A DNA stretch of 64,000 nucleotides from Sessilibacter corallicola (GCF_021290925.1 NZ_JAJSLX010000004.1:62001-126000), one strand, 5' to 3'; shown: positions 44,655 to 53,748, counted from the stretch's first letter. Notes: generated by a model not told the origin, from the sequence alone. A program made the numbers and translations.

Positions 44655-46127
44655 GTGAAAACGACCTTGGCACTTTTATTAAATTCTCCCGACTTATTGC
44701 TGACGTTTCCTTGGATTAATAATCAAGAAGCGCGCGTTAATACGCTTTTTTCGGTCATCAATCCCTATACCGGTGACACGGTTGCCGAGGTGGGTGCGGC
44801 GGATTCCGAATTAACCGCGCAGGCGATTGAAGCCAGTGAAAACGCATTTTCACACTGGAAGCAGGTCGCTCCCAAACAACGCGTGGCGATTTTAAATCGT
44901 TGGTCGCAATTGCTTCTTGAGAATGTCGATGATCTGGCAAAAATTATGACGTCAGAATCCGGCAAGGTATTTAGCCAAGCCCAAGGAGAAATTACTCATT
45001 GTGCCAATATGCTGCGTTGGTACGGTGAGAGTTTGTTGCGAATGACTGGCGAAACTCTGCCGTCACACAGTGCTAATTTACGCGCTCACACGATTAAGCA
45101 GCCGTTGGGTGTGGTTGCTTGCATTACCCCGTGGAATTTCCCCGCAGCGGCGGTCATTGTTAAAGCCGGTGCGGCCATTGCCGCTGGTAATGTCTGTGTT
45201 CTTAAACCGTCGGATGAAACTCCGTTGATTGCTTTGGCCTTGGCAAAATTGGCTTCTAAAGCGGGTTTGCCCGACGGTGTTTTCAATGTTTTGCCCTGTC
45301 AAAATCCAGAAGCCGTGGGCGATGTGTTGTGTGCTCACAACTCGGTTCGGATGTTGTCGTTTACCGGTTCAACCAACACCGGTAAAAAATTGTACGAACA
45401 GTGCGGAAAAACACTCAAACGCTTAGCGTTTGAACTCGGTGGCAATGCGCCGTTTATTGTTTTCGACGATGCCGATATTGATTTGGCGGTTCAAAACGCA
45501 ATCTCTGCTCGCTTTTACAACAGCGGTCAAATTTGTGTGGGTGCGAATCGATTTTTTATTCACGAGAGCATTCACGATAAATTTATTGAGACATTGACGG
45601 CGGCGGTTCAACAACTTCCCGTTGGCGATCCAATGGCGGAGTCGACCTTTATCGGTCCCATGATCAATGACCGCGCAGTTAATCGCCTCAACGATTTAAT
45701 CTCCGACAGTTTGAACAAAGGCGCCAAGTTAGTGTTGGGTGATGTTTCTTCCAATGAACACGGTGTCATTTCTCCGGTTATTCTCTGCAATATGAATGCT
45801 TCGATGACGGCCTATTCACAAGAGATTTTTGGCCCTATAGTTTGTGTGTATTCTTTTAACAGTGAAGACGACGTTGTTACCGCCGCGAACGATACCGACG
45901 CGGGATTAGCCGCGTACGTATTCAGCCAAAATTATTCGCGATTGTTACGGTTGTCTGAGTCACTTGAAGCCGGTGCCATTGGCGCAAATACTACGGCGCT
46001 ATTTTCCGAAGACATTCCTTTCGGTGGTATTAAGCAGTCGGGAATTGGCAAAGAGCAGGGGATTCACGGATTGGAAGAATTTGTTGATACTAAGGCAGTG
46101 TGTCTTGGTATTGAGACATCGAATTAA
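44655..46127 (+). CDS. NAD(P)-dependent aldehyde dehydrogenase, succinate-semialdehyde type
   Basis: 490 residues, GTG start at 44655, with an N-terminal arm about 20 residues longer than the conserved VINPYTGDTVAEV start. Catalytic base Glu260 in LAFELGGNAPF and nucleophile Cys294 in YNSGQICVGANRF; cofactor motif PWNFPAAAVIVKAGAAIAAGN and FTGSTNTGK; C-terminal SEDIPFGGIKQSGIGKEQG as in GabD-like enzymes. It oxidises an aldehyde to an acid, presumably the one made by the upstream dehydrogenase or oxygenase. Operon with the 2OG oxygenase (33-base gap). Confidence 0.92.
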   Translation: MKTTLALLLNSPDLLLTFPWINNQEARVNTLFSVINPYTGDTVAEVGAADSELTAQAIEASENAFSHWKQVAPKQRVAILNRWSQLLLENVDDLAKIMTSESGKVFSQAQGEITHCANMLRWYGESLLRMTGETLPSHSANLRAHTIKQPLGVVACITPWNFPAAAVIVKAGAAIAAGNVCVLKPSDETPLIALALAKLASKAGLPDGVFNVLPCQNPEAVGDVLCAHNSVRMLSFTGSTNTGKKLYEQCGKTLKRLAFELGGNAPFIVFDDADIDLAVQNAISARFYNSGQICVGANRFFIHESIHDKFIETLTAAVQQLPVGDPMAESTFIGPMINDRAVNRLNDLISDSLNKGAKLVLGDVSSNEHGVISPVILCNMNASMTAYSQEIFGPIVCVYSFNSEDDVVTAANDTDAGLAAYVFSQNYSRLLRLSESLEAGAIGANTTALFSEDIPFGGIKQSGIGKEQGIHGLEEFVDTKAVCLGIETSN

Positions 46128-46180
46128 TTGTCCGCTTTATTGCAGACCACAGTGATCATTTATTAGGAATCAAGATAATT

Positions 46181-46747
46181 ATGGCAATCATTTCTTGTCG
46201 CCAAGCTTGGGAAAACATGACCAAAGCCACCGATGGCGGTTCAGTTCGTAATTACACACAAGAATTGGATATGTCTGATTACCTTGTGGAAACCGAATTG
46301 TTCTCGAAGCCGGTATTAGAAGCTTACAGTGCTTGGAATTTAGAACAAGAAATTACTGACGATCAAAAACAATATTTCAGTGATTTGCGCGGTGGCGGCC
46401 AGGGCGATTACCGCGACGGTATGGCGGCAAAAATTAACAATGTGGTTGAGTGCTTAACGGAATTCCCAAAATCAAAGCGCGCTATTATCACCATCAGTAA
46501 TTTTCCTAATCACAATCATCAAAGTGACGATCAAGCAAAGTGTTTGCGTGAGATCCATTTGGCGTTAAATGACGACAACCAATTAATAGGCACAGTTTTC
46601 TTTCGCGCCCAAGCGTCATTGATTTTTCCAAAAAATATTCATTTTATTGGTTCTGTGATGAGCGAAGTTGCGAAAGCGCTCCCTTCCAAACCTACACTGG
46701 GCAGTTTGTTTTATTTGGCGACAATTTTGGTTTCTGATCGCAGTTAA
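46181..46747 (+). CDS. Thymidylate-synthase-fold protein, ThyA-like, short
   Basis: 188 residues. The middle and C-terminal parts echo archaeal-type ThyA: KSKRAIITISNF, then Cys121 in AKCLREIHLALNDDNQLIGTV (the position of the catalytic Cys in 'CLR.I.F.L....L'), FFRAQASLIFPKNIHFIGSVM (like RSNDA..A...N) and GSLFYLATILVSDR. Shorter than ThyA (about 264) and missing its N-terminal loop. It may methylate or hydroxymethylate a pyrimidine or be a non-canonical binding protein. Gap of 53 bases after the aldehyde dehydrogenase, with AGGAA before the ATG. Confidence 0.5.
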   Translation: MAIISCRQAWENMTKATDGGSVRNYTQELDMSDYLVETELFSKPVLEAYSAWNLEQEITDDQKQYFSDLRGGGQGDYRDGMAAKINNVVECLTEFPKSKRAIITISNFPNHNHQSDDQAKCLREIHLALNDDNQLIGTVFFRAQASLIFPKNIHFIGSVMSEVAKALPSKPTLGSLFYLATILVSDRS

Positions 46748-47038
46748 TCTGGGTGCTATTAATATAATACAACCGTCCAATCAAGCTTAATGAAATCGTT
46801 TTGGTAAGTAAGGTTACCTATCTAATCTGCATACTTTACCATTAGCTTTGCCATCATTAAGCTTGATGAATCTCCTTTCATTTTTTGTCCCTTTCCGATT
46901 TTTTCCGTGTTTATTTCTTTAGCGTTTGATAGTTTATTTTTCACTGTTGTAGCAAAAATATTGCATTTTTATCGGTGAATTTTAAATGTAAACGTCAATA
47001 GTTAATTAGAGGTTACTTAAAAATACAATTGTAATATT

Positions 47039-47314
47039 AGGGCCTGTTCACACTAATTTAATCACACCTGCTGGAGCGTATTTTTTTCGTATTTTTTTCG
47101 TATTTTAGGCGCAGTGAGTGTGATTTGGTTGTTCCAAATAAACGAGCTGCAACACGAAATACGGGAAAAATACGCCGAGCCCGTAGGGTCGCCCCTAAAA
47201 CACGCCATTCGTTGTTGTTCGTCGCTTATTTAGCGCGCTAAACTGTACTCCTCACGCCTAGACTGACGCGTTTTAGGGGCGACAGGTGCGGTTAAATTAG
47301 TGTGAACAGGCCCT
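47039..47314. mobile_element. MITE-like element, family B, copy 2 (inverted)
   Basis: 276 bases, opposite orientation to copies 1 and 3, slightly longer through a small internal duplication of the CGTATTTTTTT tract. Terminal inverted repeats AGGGCCTGTTCACACTAATT; TA flanks on both sides. The 740-base gap it sits in (46748-47488) holds no gene. Confidence 0.87.
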
Positions 47315-47488
47315 AGTATAATTACGGGATTAGTGTGGGGAATTGTGAGGTAGAATCGCTTTATCGTCAGTTTTTGAAAATTCTTGTCGAATTTACTGTT
47401 ACAGACTTTTATACATGTTGCTACAATGGCTGTTTACGCCTCACTTGGGTGTTACAACTAAAACTAGTGTTCAACAGGTACAATAATA

Positions 47489-47986
47489 ATGACAAATAAG
47501 CTGTTTGTAGCTTTATTCCTGGTGGCATCAATACTCACAATCGCCTTGCTTTTGCGATTGTCGGGGTATGCAACCGATTCCAAAAAGCTCACATCTACTG
47601 CAATGGTGGATGGCCTCTTAGCGAAATGCCCAAATACACCAAATTGTGTTTCCAGTGAACTCCATGAAGACGATAAACATTCTGTCAGAGCAATAACTCT
47701 ATCACGCCATTTAACAGAAAACCCTTGGCCTTTAGTCAAAGAAACCATAGAAATTATGGGCGGAACCATTGTTGATGAGCAAGACATGTACTTGTCGGCT
47801 CACTTTAGCTCAAAGATTTTTAAGTTTGTTGACGATTTTGAAGTGCGTTGGGATCAACCCGCAGGATTGCTGCATATTCGATCAGCATCGAGAGTGGGTT
47901 ACAGTGATTTAGGCGAAAACAAACGACGCATTGCGGAGTTTAAGTCACGTCTTATCACGCTCGATAAAAATCGAGCAAATAACTAA
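47489..47986 (+). CDS. DUF1499 protein with N-terminal membrane helix
   Basis: 165 residues. N-terminal hydrophobic helix (LFVALFLVASILTIALLLRL) acting as anchor or signal, then DUF1499: LAKCPNTPNCVSSELHED, HFSSKIFKFVDDFEVRWD, IRSASRVGYSDLGENKRRIAEF, all family signatures. Two Cys flanking the NTPN segment are conserved in the family. Function unknown. Monocistronic. Confidence 0.87.
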   Translation: MTNKLFVALFLVASILTIALLLRLSGYATDSKKLTSTAMVDGLLAKCPNTPNCVSSELHEDDKHSVRAITLSRHLTENPWPLVKETIEIMGGTIVDEQDMYLSAHFSSKIFKFVDDFEVRWDQPAGLLHIRSASRVGYSDLGENKRRIAEFKSRLITLDKNRANN

Positions 47987-48021
47987 ATTCCTGTCTTAAT
48001 GATTAAAAATTAGAGAAGTGC

Positions 48022-48414
48022 TTAAAAATTATGATCTAAATAGACGTCTTTAGGGTCGAATTTATAGCTCATTTTATTTTGCAGTTTTGTCTCTCTAATT
48101 TTTGCCGCCACACCCTGTGCGTTAATTTCCCAAATTGCGGGATTATCCGTTAGCGAAAATCCAGTTCTCACTAATTCATTATTAATAGCTGATTGCGCCG
48201 AGCGTGCGTGGTTATAGGTATAAAAAGGCCCTTGTTTAATAGTCTTATTTGGCAAATGTTGATCGATGCCTGATAACGCGATTAACGTAAAGGTATTGTC
48301 TTGGTTATCTTTAATGTGAATTTCTACGCGATGATTGGAATGGCTATTGAGTGCAACCGTTGGCAGCTTTGATGTTGTCGAGTTTGCATCAGAATCGTTA
48401 AAATTTAATCGCAT
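48022..48414 (-). CDS. Conserved-looking hypothetical protein
   Basis: 130 residues, soluble, basic. Segments such as LNSHSNHRVEIHIKDNQDNTFTLIALSGIDQHLPNKT (quoted in parts: VEIHIKDNQ, TLIALSGID) and IKQGPFYTYNHARSAQSAIN look like an alpha/beta domain, but I do not recognise the family. GGGGTTTAGG precedes the ATG. Convergent with the DUF1499 gene. Confidence 0.5.
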   Translation of the reverse strand: MRLNFNDSDANSTTSKLPTVALNSHSNHRVEIHIKDNQDNTFTLIALSGIDQHLPNKTIKQGPFYTYNHARSAQSAINNELVRTGFSLTDNPAIWEINAQGVAAKIRETKLQNKMSYKFDPKDVYLDHNF

Positions 48415-48665
48415 TACCTAAACCCCTGGTTAATCAATTGTTGACACAGTTGCAGTTGTTTTGCTTCTTTTCCTTTCTTTATATCGGCCGTAAGTATTTA
48501 TGCTATAGCAAATTTATTCTATAGAAAGTAATAGTTCTAGAAACTTCTGTTTAATCACCTTACCACAGTATTTATAGATGAGTTCTAATCATTCGATTAC
48601 TTCTATCTATGATGAACTGTGGTGATGGCTGGATTAAATCGCGAATAAAACTTGTTTTCTCGCAA

Positions 48666-49088
48666 TTAAGATGCGTGAGTGTCGGAAATAACTCTCGGCC
48701 AACGTTGGCTTTTGTGAGTGCTTTGTTCATTTAATTCGGTGACAACGTACAAGCGTCTTTCATTGCCCAGTGTGGCAATTAATCCTTGAATAAACTCACC
48801 GTCTTTTAAATCGTACCATTGGCTTTCATTGTTCATGTCTTTTTCCATGAAAGCTTGAACATCAATTTTGACTGGAATAGGGGTGTATTGGCTCCACTTG
48901 CCAGCGCGTATGGAATCCAATCTTGCCCACCCACCACGGGGCATAAATCCCGGTTGGCTTTCGCGTCTGCCCCAGGGAACCAACAGGTGAGAGCCGTCTT
49001 TTTGCCTGACGGGCAATACCGCTTTGGGGTTGGGGAAATAGACTTTAAGTTCGTCGCCATCAACGTGAAATCTAACGCCGCCGCACAT
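48666..49088 (-). CDS. Short SRAP-like protein (HMCES/YedK relative)
   Basis: 140 residues. Begins MCGG, which would expose Cys2 after Met removal, the residue by which SRAP proteins (HMCES, YedK) link to abasic DNA sites. Further parallels are VLPVRQKDG..LVPWGRR, GGWARLDSIRAGKW (place of the 'ARAE' motif) and YVVTELNEQSTHKSQRWPRVI (place of the HdRMP segment with His). It is much shorter than YedK (about 220) and lacks the clear FYEW motif, so it may be a divergent or remnant form. Begins six bases after the DTW gene in the same operon. Confidence 0.5.
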   Translation of the reverse strand: MCGGVRFHVDGDELKVYFPNPKAVLPVRQKDGSHLLVPWGRRESQPGFMPRGGWARLDSIRAGKWSQYTPIPVKIDVQAFMEKDMNNESQWYDLKDGEFIQGLIATLGNERRLYVVTELNEQSTHKSQRWPRVISDTHAS

Positions 49089-49094
49089 AATGTT

Positions 49095-49820
49095 TTACTC
49101 GCTAGGATTGTCAGTAATTTTTTGCGCCAACTGCTCGGGTGTCATATTAAGCCGAGAGGCGTGGTAATGATGATTAAATACCTGGAAGTACTCGTGCAGC
49201 AATTGACTGGGTGCAGATTTCCCCAAATATTCAAGCGTATCAATAAATGCCTCTGCCGTAGAGGTTTGAAATTCCTCGGGCGCTTTTCGCATGTTGTATT
49301 GGCTTGTGGTGGATGGCGTTAATGACAGCGCCGGAAACTGGTGCAACCAAGGTGATTGACCGTAAATTTTTCGGGCTTGTTTCCAAGTGCCATCGATAAT
49401 TAACAGCGTGGTTTTCTTTGTCGCCGCAGTTGGCTGTGGTGTTTCTTGTGAGGAGTTATTGATCTTATATTGGGGATTTTTCTCCCCCGGAAAGACCAAC
49501 AGCCAGCTTCGTTCAGAATCATCCAGCAGTGCTTGCAGTTGATTATCAACGTCGGTGCGCGACCAGACAAACGCATACGTATTATCAGGAAAACAATCGG
49601 CAATTAATCGACCGGTGTTGGTCGGTTTTAATACTTCATTGCGATGCATGAGCAAGACGATATCAAAATCAACCGCGACGGCTTTGCGGTGATCGCAAAT
49701 ACAATGACTGAGTTGGCAGCGCGGGCAACGTTTAATTTTATTGCCCCGTGCTAAGAAAGGTCGTGTAGCTTCTGATAAGCGCTTTGAGCGCAGTTGTTCA
49801 AAACGGGTATCGTGACTCAT
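49095..49820 (-). CDS. tapT: DTW-domain tRNA-uridine aminocarboxypropyltransferase (TapT/YfiP-like)
   Basis: 241 residues from ATG 49818-49820, the start that aligns with E. coli YfiP (FEQLRSKRLSEATRPFLARG); earlier ATGs are possible. Zinc-type cysteines in CPRCQLSHCIC, PTNTGRLIADCFP and the name-giving DTW region, here LLIIDGTWKQARK, followed by YNMRKAPEEFQTSTAEA. The enzyme transfers the aminocarboxypropyl group of SAM to U47 of tRNA (acp3U). Mid-operon between an SDR gene (38-base gap with this start) and the SRAP-like gene. Confidence 0.86.
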   Translation of the reverse strand: MSHDTRFEQLRSKRLSEATRPFLARGNKIKRCPRCQLSHCICDHRKAVAVDFDIVLLMHRNEVLKPTNTGRLIADCFPDNTYAFVWSRTDVDNQLQALLDDSERSWLLVFPGEKNPQYKINNSSQETPQPTAATKKTTLLIIDGTWKQARKIYGQSPWLHQFPALSLTPSTTSQYNMRKAPEEFQTSTAEAFIDTLEYLGKSAPSQLLHEYFQVFNHHYHASRLNMTPEQLAQKITDNPSE

Positions 49821-49857
49821 TGAATCGAGTGTCATCAAATCAGGCATTCCAACAACA

Positions 49858-50532
49858 TTACCAAGGCAATTGTTCACCGTTTGAATGCCAAAAGCCGCCG
49901 GTATTGCTCAACGACAATTCTTCAAGCCTTTTGATTAATCCGTCGGCGGCGGTTTCTGGAGGAATATCACCTGCACCGCCGACCATATCGGTTTGCACAA
50001 AGCCCGGATGCAAAAGGGCAACGGCAATTCCGTGAGGTTTTAAATCCTGAGCCAACGATACGCCCGCAGAATTTAATGCCGCCTTCGACATGCGGTAACC
50101 GTAATAGCCGCCGGATGAATTGTCGGTATGCGATCCCATACGGCTGGTAACCAGGCCAATTTTCGAGCCTTTAGACAACAACGGCAGTAACGCGGCGGTG
50201 ACTTTGAGCGGTGCAATGCTGTTGATATTGATTTGCTCGGCAATGGCCTCAAAGTCCATTGCGCCTAGGGATTCATTGGTGAGAATGCCAGCGTTGTTAA
50301 TCAGTACTTGGATAGACTCGCCAGAGCCCAAAGTTTGTTTTAAGTGCTCAGCAAGGGTTGCTAGGGCTGAGTCGTCAGACACATCAATTCCCTCGATCAC
50401 CTCGGCGGTGGTCGCCGACAATGCTTCGCTGGTTGTGCGACACAGCGCAAATACTCGGGCACCCTGAGAAAGATACGCTTTAGTGAGTGCTAAACCGATA
50501 CCACGGTTTGCGCCGGTAATAACAATATTCAT
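49858..50532 (-). CDS. Short-chain dehydrogenase/reductase
   Basis: 224 residues. NAD(P)-binding TGANRGIGLAL (7-17), NNAGI, catalytic Ser in VTSRMGS and Tyr-x-x-x-Lys in YGYRMSK, with HPGFVQTDMVGG following. Matches the small 'SDR family, C-factor-like/YdfG-unlike' group. Substrate unknown. GAGAGAG precedes the ATG. First gene of the SDR-DTW-SRAP-like operon; a LysR gene lies 81 bases upstream on the same strand. Confidence 0.87.
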   Translation of the reverse strand: MNIVITGANRGIGLALTKAYLSQGARVFALCRTTSEALSATTAEVIEGIDVSDDSALATLAEHLKQTLGSGESIQVLINNAGILTNESLGAMDFEAIAEQININSIAPLKVTAALLPLLSKGSKIGLVTSRMGSHTDNSSGGYYGYRMSKAALNSAGVSLAQDLKPHGIAVALLHPGFVQTDMVGGAGDIPPETAADGLIKRLEELSLSNTGGFWHSNGEQLPW

Positions 50533-50613
50533 GAAGGCTCTCTCGTGCGTTCAAGTAATTAAACGGATTAATCGTTGGTTATTGAATGTTGGGCCGTGCT
50601 ACTGGTGGCATCG

Positions 50614-51516
50614 CTATTTGCGATTGTCTCGTTGGCACAATTCGGTAATTGCACGCATAAACCACTGTTTCGCTTTACCCATTTGACGGTTTTTCCAGGC
50701 GAGCACCAACGGTATTTCTTGGGGAGCACCGTCGCCAATGCGTTTCAATTTGTTGTCGTTCAACAGTGGTTGAATCCAGGATTCCGGCGCTGACCCCAGA
50801 CCAATACCGTCCAGTAAGGCGTCAATTTTTAAATGCAGCGTCGAAACCGTTAGGCGAGGTTGTTTATCAAAAAGTCGGAGTTCTCGTTTCGGGCGACTGA
50901 TGGCCGAATCGGCGACCGCAATAGCGCGATATTGACTGAGTGACGCCTCGGCAAGCGGATCTTCATGGCCGTGAATGGGGTGGTCAGGCACCGCGAAATA
51001 AGACATGGTTTCTTTATACAGTGATCGAGTTTGAACTTCCGCGATTTGAATTCCAATGTCGGGTGCGATGATCATGTCGGCTTCGTCCTGTTCGAGTAAC
51101 TCCCAGGTTCCAGACAGCACCGAGCTGTGCAATTTAACGCGGGTGTCGGCCAATGCTTCAAACTTAGAAATCAACGGGAACAGTCGTCGTTCGTCGAAAA
51201 TTGCCTCAACGCCGATAATAATTTCAGGTTCCCAGCCATCGGCCATAGAACGAGCGTCATTAATCATCTCTTCGGTTGCCAGCAGAATTTCTCGGCCTCG
51301 TTCGAGAATCAGTTTTCCAACCGGCGTTAGCAGGGCGCGGTGACCGGATCGATCAAAGAGAAGTAAATCCAGTTCTTCCTCTAATTTCTGAACACTGTAA
51401 CTTAATGCAGACGGTACTTTTGACAGTTCCTCTGCCGCTGCCGCAAAGCTGCCTCGGCGGTCAATTGCATCCAACGTTCTCAGTGAATCTAAAGTGAGTT
51501 GAGGTTCTCTGCTCAT
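50614..51516 (-). CDS. LysR-family transcriptional regulator
   Basis: 300 residues. N-terminal winged HTH (about 6-65: LDSLRTLDAIDRRGSFAAAAEELSKVPSALSYSVQKLEEEL) and a LysR substrate-binding domain (about 92-295). The HTH variant 'VPSALSY' matches the DhcR/YhaJ-like group often linked to pirin or quinone-type oxidoreductases. It may control the downstream SDR gene, with which it is co-directional rather than divergent. Confidence 0.9.
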   Translation of the reverse strand: MSREPQLTLDSLRTLDAIDRRGSFAAAAEELSKVPSALSYSVQKLEEELDLLLFDRSGHRALLTPVGKLILERGREILLATEEMINDARSMADGWEPEIIIGVEAIFDERRLFPLISKFEALADTRVKLHSSVLSGTWELLEQDEADMIIAPDIGIQIAEVQTRSLYKETMSYFAVPDHPIHGHEDPLAEASLSQYRAIAVADSAISRPKRELRLFDKQPRLTVSTLHLKIDALLDGIGLGSAPESWIQPLLNDNKLKRIGDGAPQEIPLVLAWKNRQMGKAKQWFMRAITELCQRDNRK

Positions 51517-51662
51517 TTCTTATCGTCTTTGTGATGGCCTGTTTATTAAGAGACGAAGTTAATCATGTCTTAATTTGAATGGAAAGCTATGTTTTCGACA
51601 GGTTTAGGTATTATTTATCAAATAACCATCACGTGTTGATCTTATCAGCGTATTTCATTGTT

Positions 51663-51927
51663 AGGGCCTGTTCACACTCATTTAACCGCACCTGTCGCCC
51701 CTAAAACGCGTCAGTCTAGGCGTGAGGAGTGCAGTTTAGCGCGCTAAATAAGCGACGAACAACAACGAATGGCGTGTTTTAGGGGCGACCCTAGGGGCTT
51801 GGTGTATTTTTCCCGTATTTCGTGTTGCAGTTCGTTCATTTGGAACAACCAAATCACACTCACTGCGCCTAAAATACGAAAAAAATACGCTCCAGCAGGT
51901 ATGATTAAATTAGTGTGAACAGGCCCT
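51663..51927. mobile_element. MITE-like element, family B, copy 3
   Basis: 265 bases, same orientation as copy 1 and almost identical to it across its whole length. Left flank TA, right flank TG, so the target duplication has decayed or the copy arose by other means. It lies between divergent genes. Confidence 0.87.
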
Positions 51928-52809
51928 GGTCAGTTAAGTAACCCGTTGTATTTAAAGGATTTTGCTTAATTAGTCAGTAATTTAGCATACTCTTAAAAGG
52001 GATCAGTAACAGTTCGCTTGTAGCATTGATGATTAATTAGATCTTATTATTTGACCACAATGATTTTATTGCGCATTTGAAGGTCAAGATCAAAACGTAT
52101 TGCTTAACTTTCAAACCCGTTTTGTGAGTGGTGTCTGAAGGTTAAAGCGAATCGTGCCAAGCTATTGTGCACAAACTCAGCGGGTTTAATGGTCTGTTCG
52201 TTGAATAAAAAAGAGATTGTTAGCTGTTAAACCAACAAGCAGTTTGATTCGAATTGCGGGTTAAACGGTGTGTGTCTATTAATCAAATATAATTAATAAA
52301 TTAAAAATTTTTTAATTTGAAATCTTGGCTTAATTTAAAACGTGACTCATCCAAGTTCGGTTCTATTTTTAGAATTTTTCTTGGATCTTTTTTTAAATTT
52401 TAGTTTTAAGGTTGTTTAATAAGGCTCGCCTATGTTTGTGTTTGTGCATAAGTGCATTTAATTATGTCTGTTTACATTGATTATTTTTCTACAAAACGGT
52501 TTTAATGTCGCTGAATTTTTGCATTGTGGTTAGCGTCGGTGGTAGCTTTGCGAAAAGATAATAAAATAAAATTCTGTCAGCTTCTTAATTTTCAAAATAT
52601 TCTTTTGTTTTTGTATTTTTTGGTATTAGATATTAAAAGTTACAAATAACTTAGGTTACGATTGATTAACGTTCTTCTCATGGATGAGCGGAATAACCGC
52701 GCAGTCTTTCTCGATGTTTCCATTGATGTGAGAATTCCTAGCACACAATTTTATCATTTTATGCATCGATGTTTTTTCATGTCGATACGGTATTTAAGGA
52801 AAAAACGGA
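51928..52809. other. Long AT-rich gene-free region upstream of ctlX
   Basis: About 880 bases with no ORF above 60 codons. Very AT-rich, particularly 52270-52660 (runs of A and T, TTAATTAATTA-like tracts). It should contain the ctlX promoter; an unrecognised small RNA is possible. No clear hairpin found. Confidence 0.4.
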
Positions 52810-53748
52810 ATGAATAAGGTAATTTTTCCACGAACAGTTCAGGCACCCGCTGCTGTGGTAATGATTCGCCCGCATTTTTATACGTCTAATCCAGAAACTC
52901 TTCAGGACAACGCGTTTCAGACATTAACAAACAATGAGTCAGATAACGTCGCTAGTTTGGCGTTTGAAGAGGTCACGGTGTGTCGCGATAAACTGGAAGA
53001 GCACGGCATTAAAGTGCATTTGTTTGAAGATAAAACAAAAGAAACTCCAGATTCTGTTTTTCCCAATAATTGGTTTTCCACTCATTCGGGTGGTCATGTC
53101 GCCATTTATCCGATGTATCCTGTTAATCGTCGTAAGGAGCGTCGCCAAGATATTATCGAGATGTTAAAGCGTGAATATCGCGTGCAAGATGTGGTTGATT
53201 ATTCAGGTTTAGAAATGGACAACATTTTTTTGGAAGGAACCGGGGCAATGGTGTTAGATCACCTAGATCGGGTCGCTTATGCGGTGAATTCTAATCGAAC
53301 CAATTCTCTGGCGTTGGAGCGGTTTTGCTCGCACTTTAATTACGAACCTATGGTGTTCGATGCCTGCAATCAAGATGGCGTGTCTGTTTATCACACCAAT
53401 GTCATGATGAGTATCGGTTCTGAGTATTCGTTGATTGGGCTTTGTATGATCAAAAATAAAGCGCGACGCGAAGAAATTGTGCAGCGCTTAGAGCAATCTG
53501 GAAAAACCGTGATTCCTCTTAGCTTTGAGCAAATTGCTAATTTCGCAGGCAATGCACTTGAATTGCAGGGTGAGCAAGGCCGAATTTTGGCACTTTCCGC
53601 CAGAGCAGCAGCGTGTCTCACCCAGCAGCAGAAAGACCTTATCGAGCAAAGTGCTAAGTTATTGCCGTTAGAAATCCCCACCATTGAAAATTCCGGTGGT
53701 TCTGTTCGCTGTATGCTGGCGGGAATCCATTTAGCCGCAAGATTTTAA
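52810..53748 (+). CDS. ctlX: CtlX-type citrulline/arginine-utilisation hydrolase (amidinotransferase fold)
   Basis: 312 residues. Arginine-deiminase/amidinotransferase superfamily: N-terminal AVVMIRPHFYTSNPETLQDN, VFPNNWFSTHSGGHVAIYPMYPVNRRKERR, MDNIFLEGTGAMVLDH, YHTNVMMSIG (His) and catalytic Cys301 in GGSVRCMLAGIH. These enzymes act on guanidino or ureido groups (arginine, citrulline, dimethylarginine). Followed by ornithine cyclodeaminase, so the pair likely routes arginine or citrulline to ornithine and proline. Good AAGGA ribosome site. Confidence 0.88.
   Translation: MNKVIFPRTVQAPAAVVMIRPHFYTSNPETLQDNAFQTLTNNESDNVASLAFEEVTVCRDKLEEHGIKVHLFEDKTKETPDSVFPNNWFSTHSGGHVAIYPMYPVNRRKERRQDIIEMLKREYRVQDVVDYSGLEMDNIFLEGTGAMVLDHLDRVAYAVNSNRTNSLALERFCSHFNYEPMVFDACNQDGVSVYHTNVMMSIGSEYSLIGLCMIKNKARREEIVQRLEQSGKTVIPLSFEQIANFAGNALELQGEQGRILALSARAAACLTQQQKDLIEQSAKLLPLEIPTIENSGGSVRCMLAGIHLAARF

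Noticed and set aside
44758-45790. Several 60-86 codon minus-strand frames inside the aldehyde dehydrogenase gene
   Set aside because: They are antisense shadows of a well-supported gene with complete catalytic motifs.
32473-51927. Elements A and B as CRISPR or REP arrays
   Set aside because: Copies are dispersed, 265 bp long with terminal inverted repeats, not short regularly spaced repeats.
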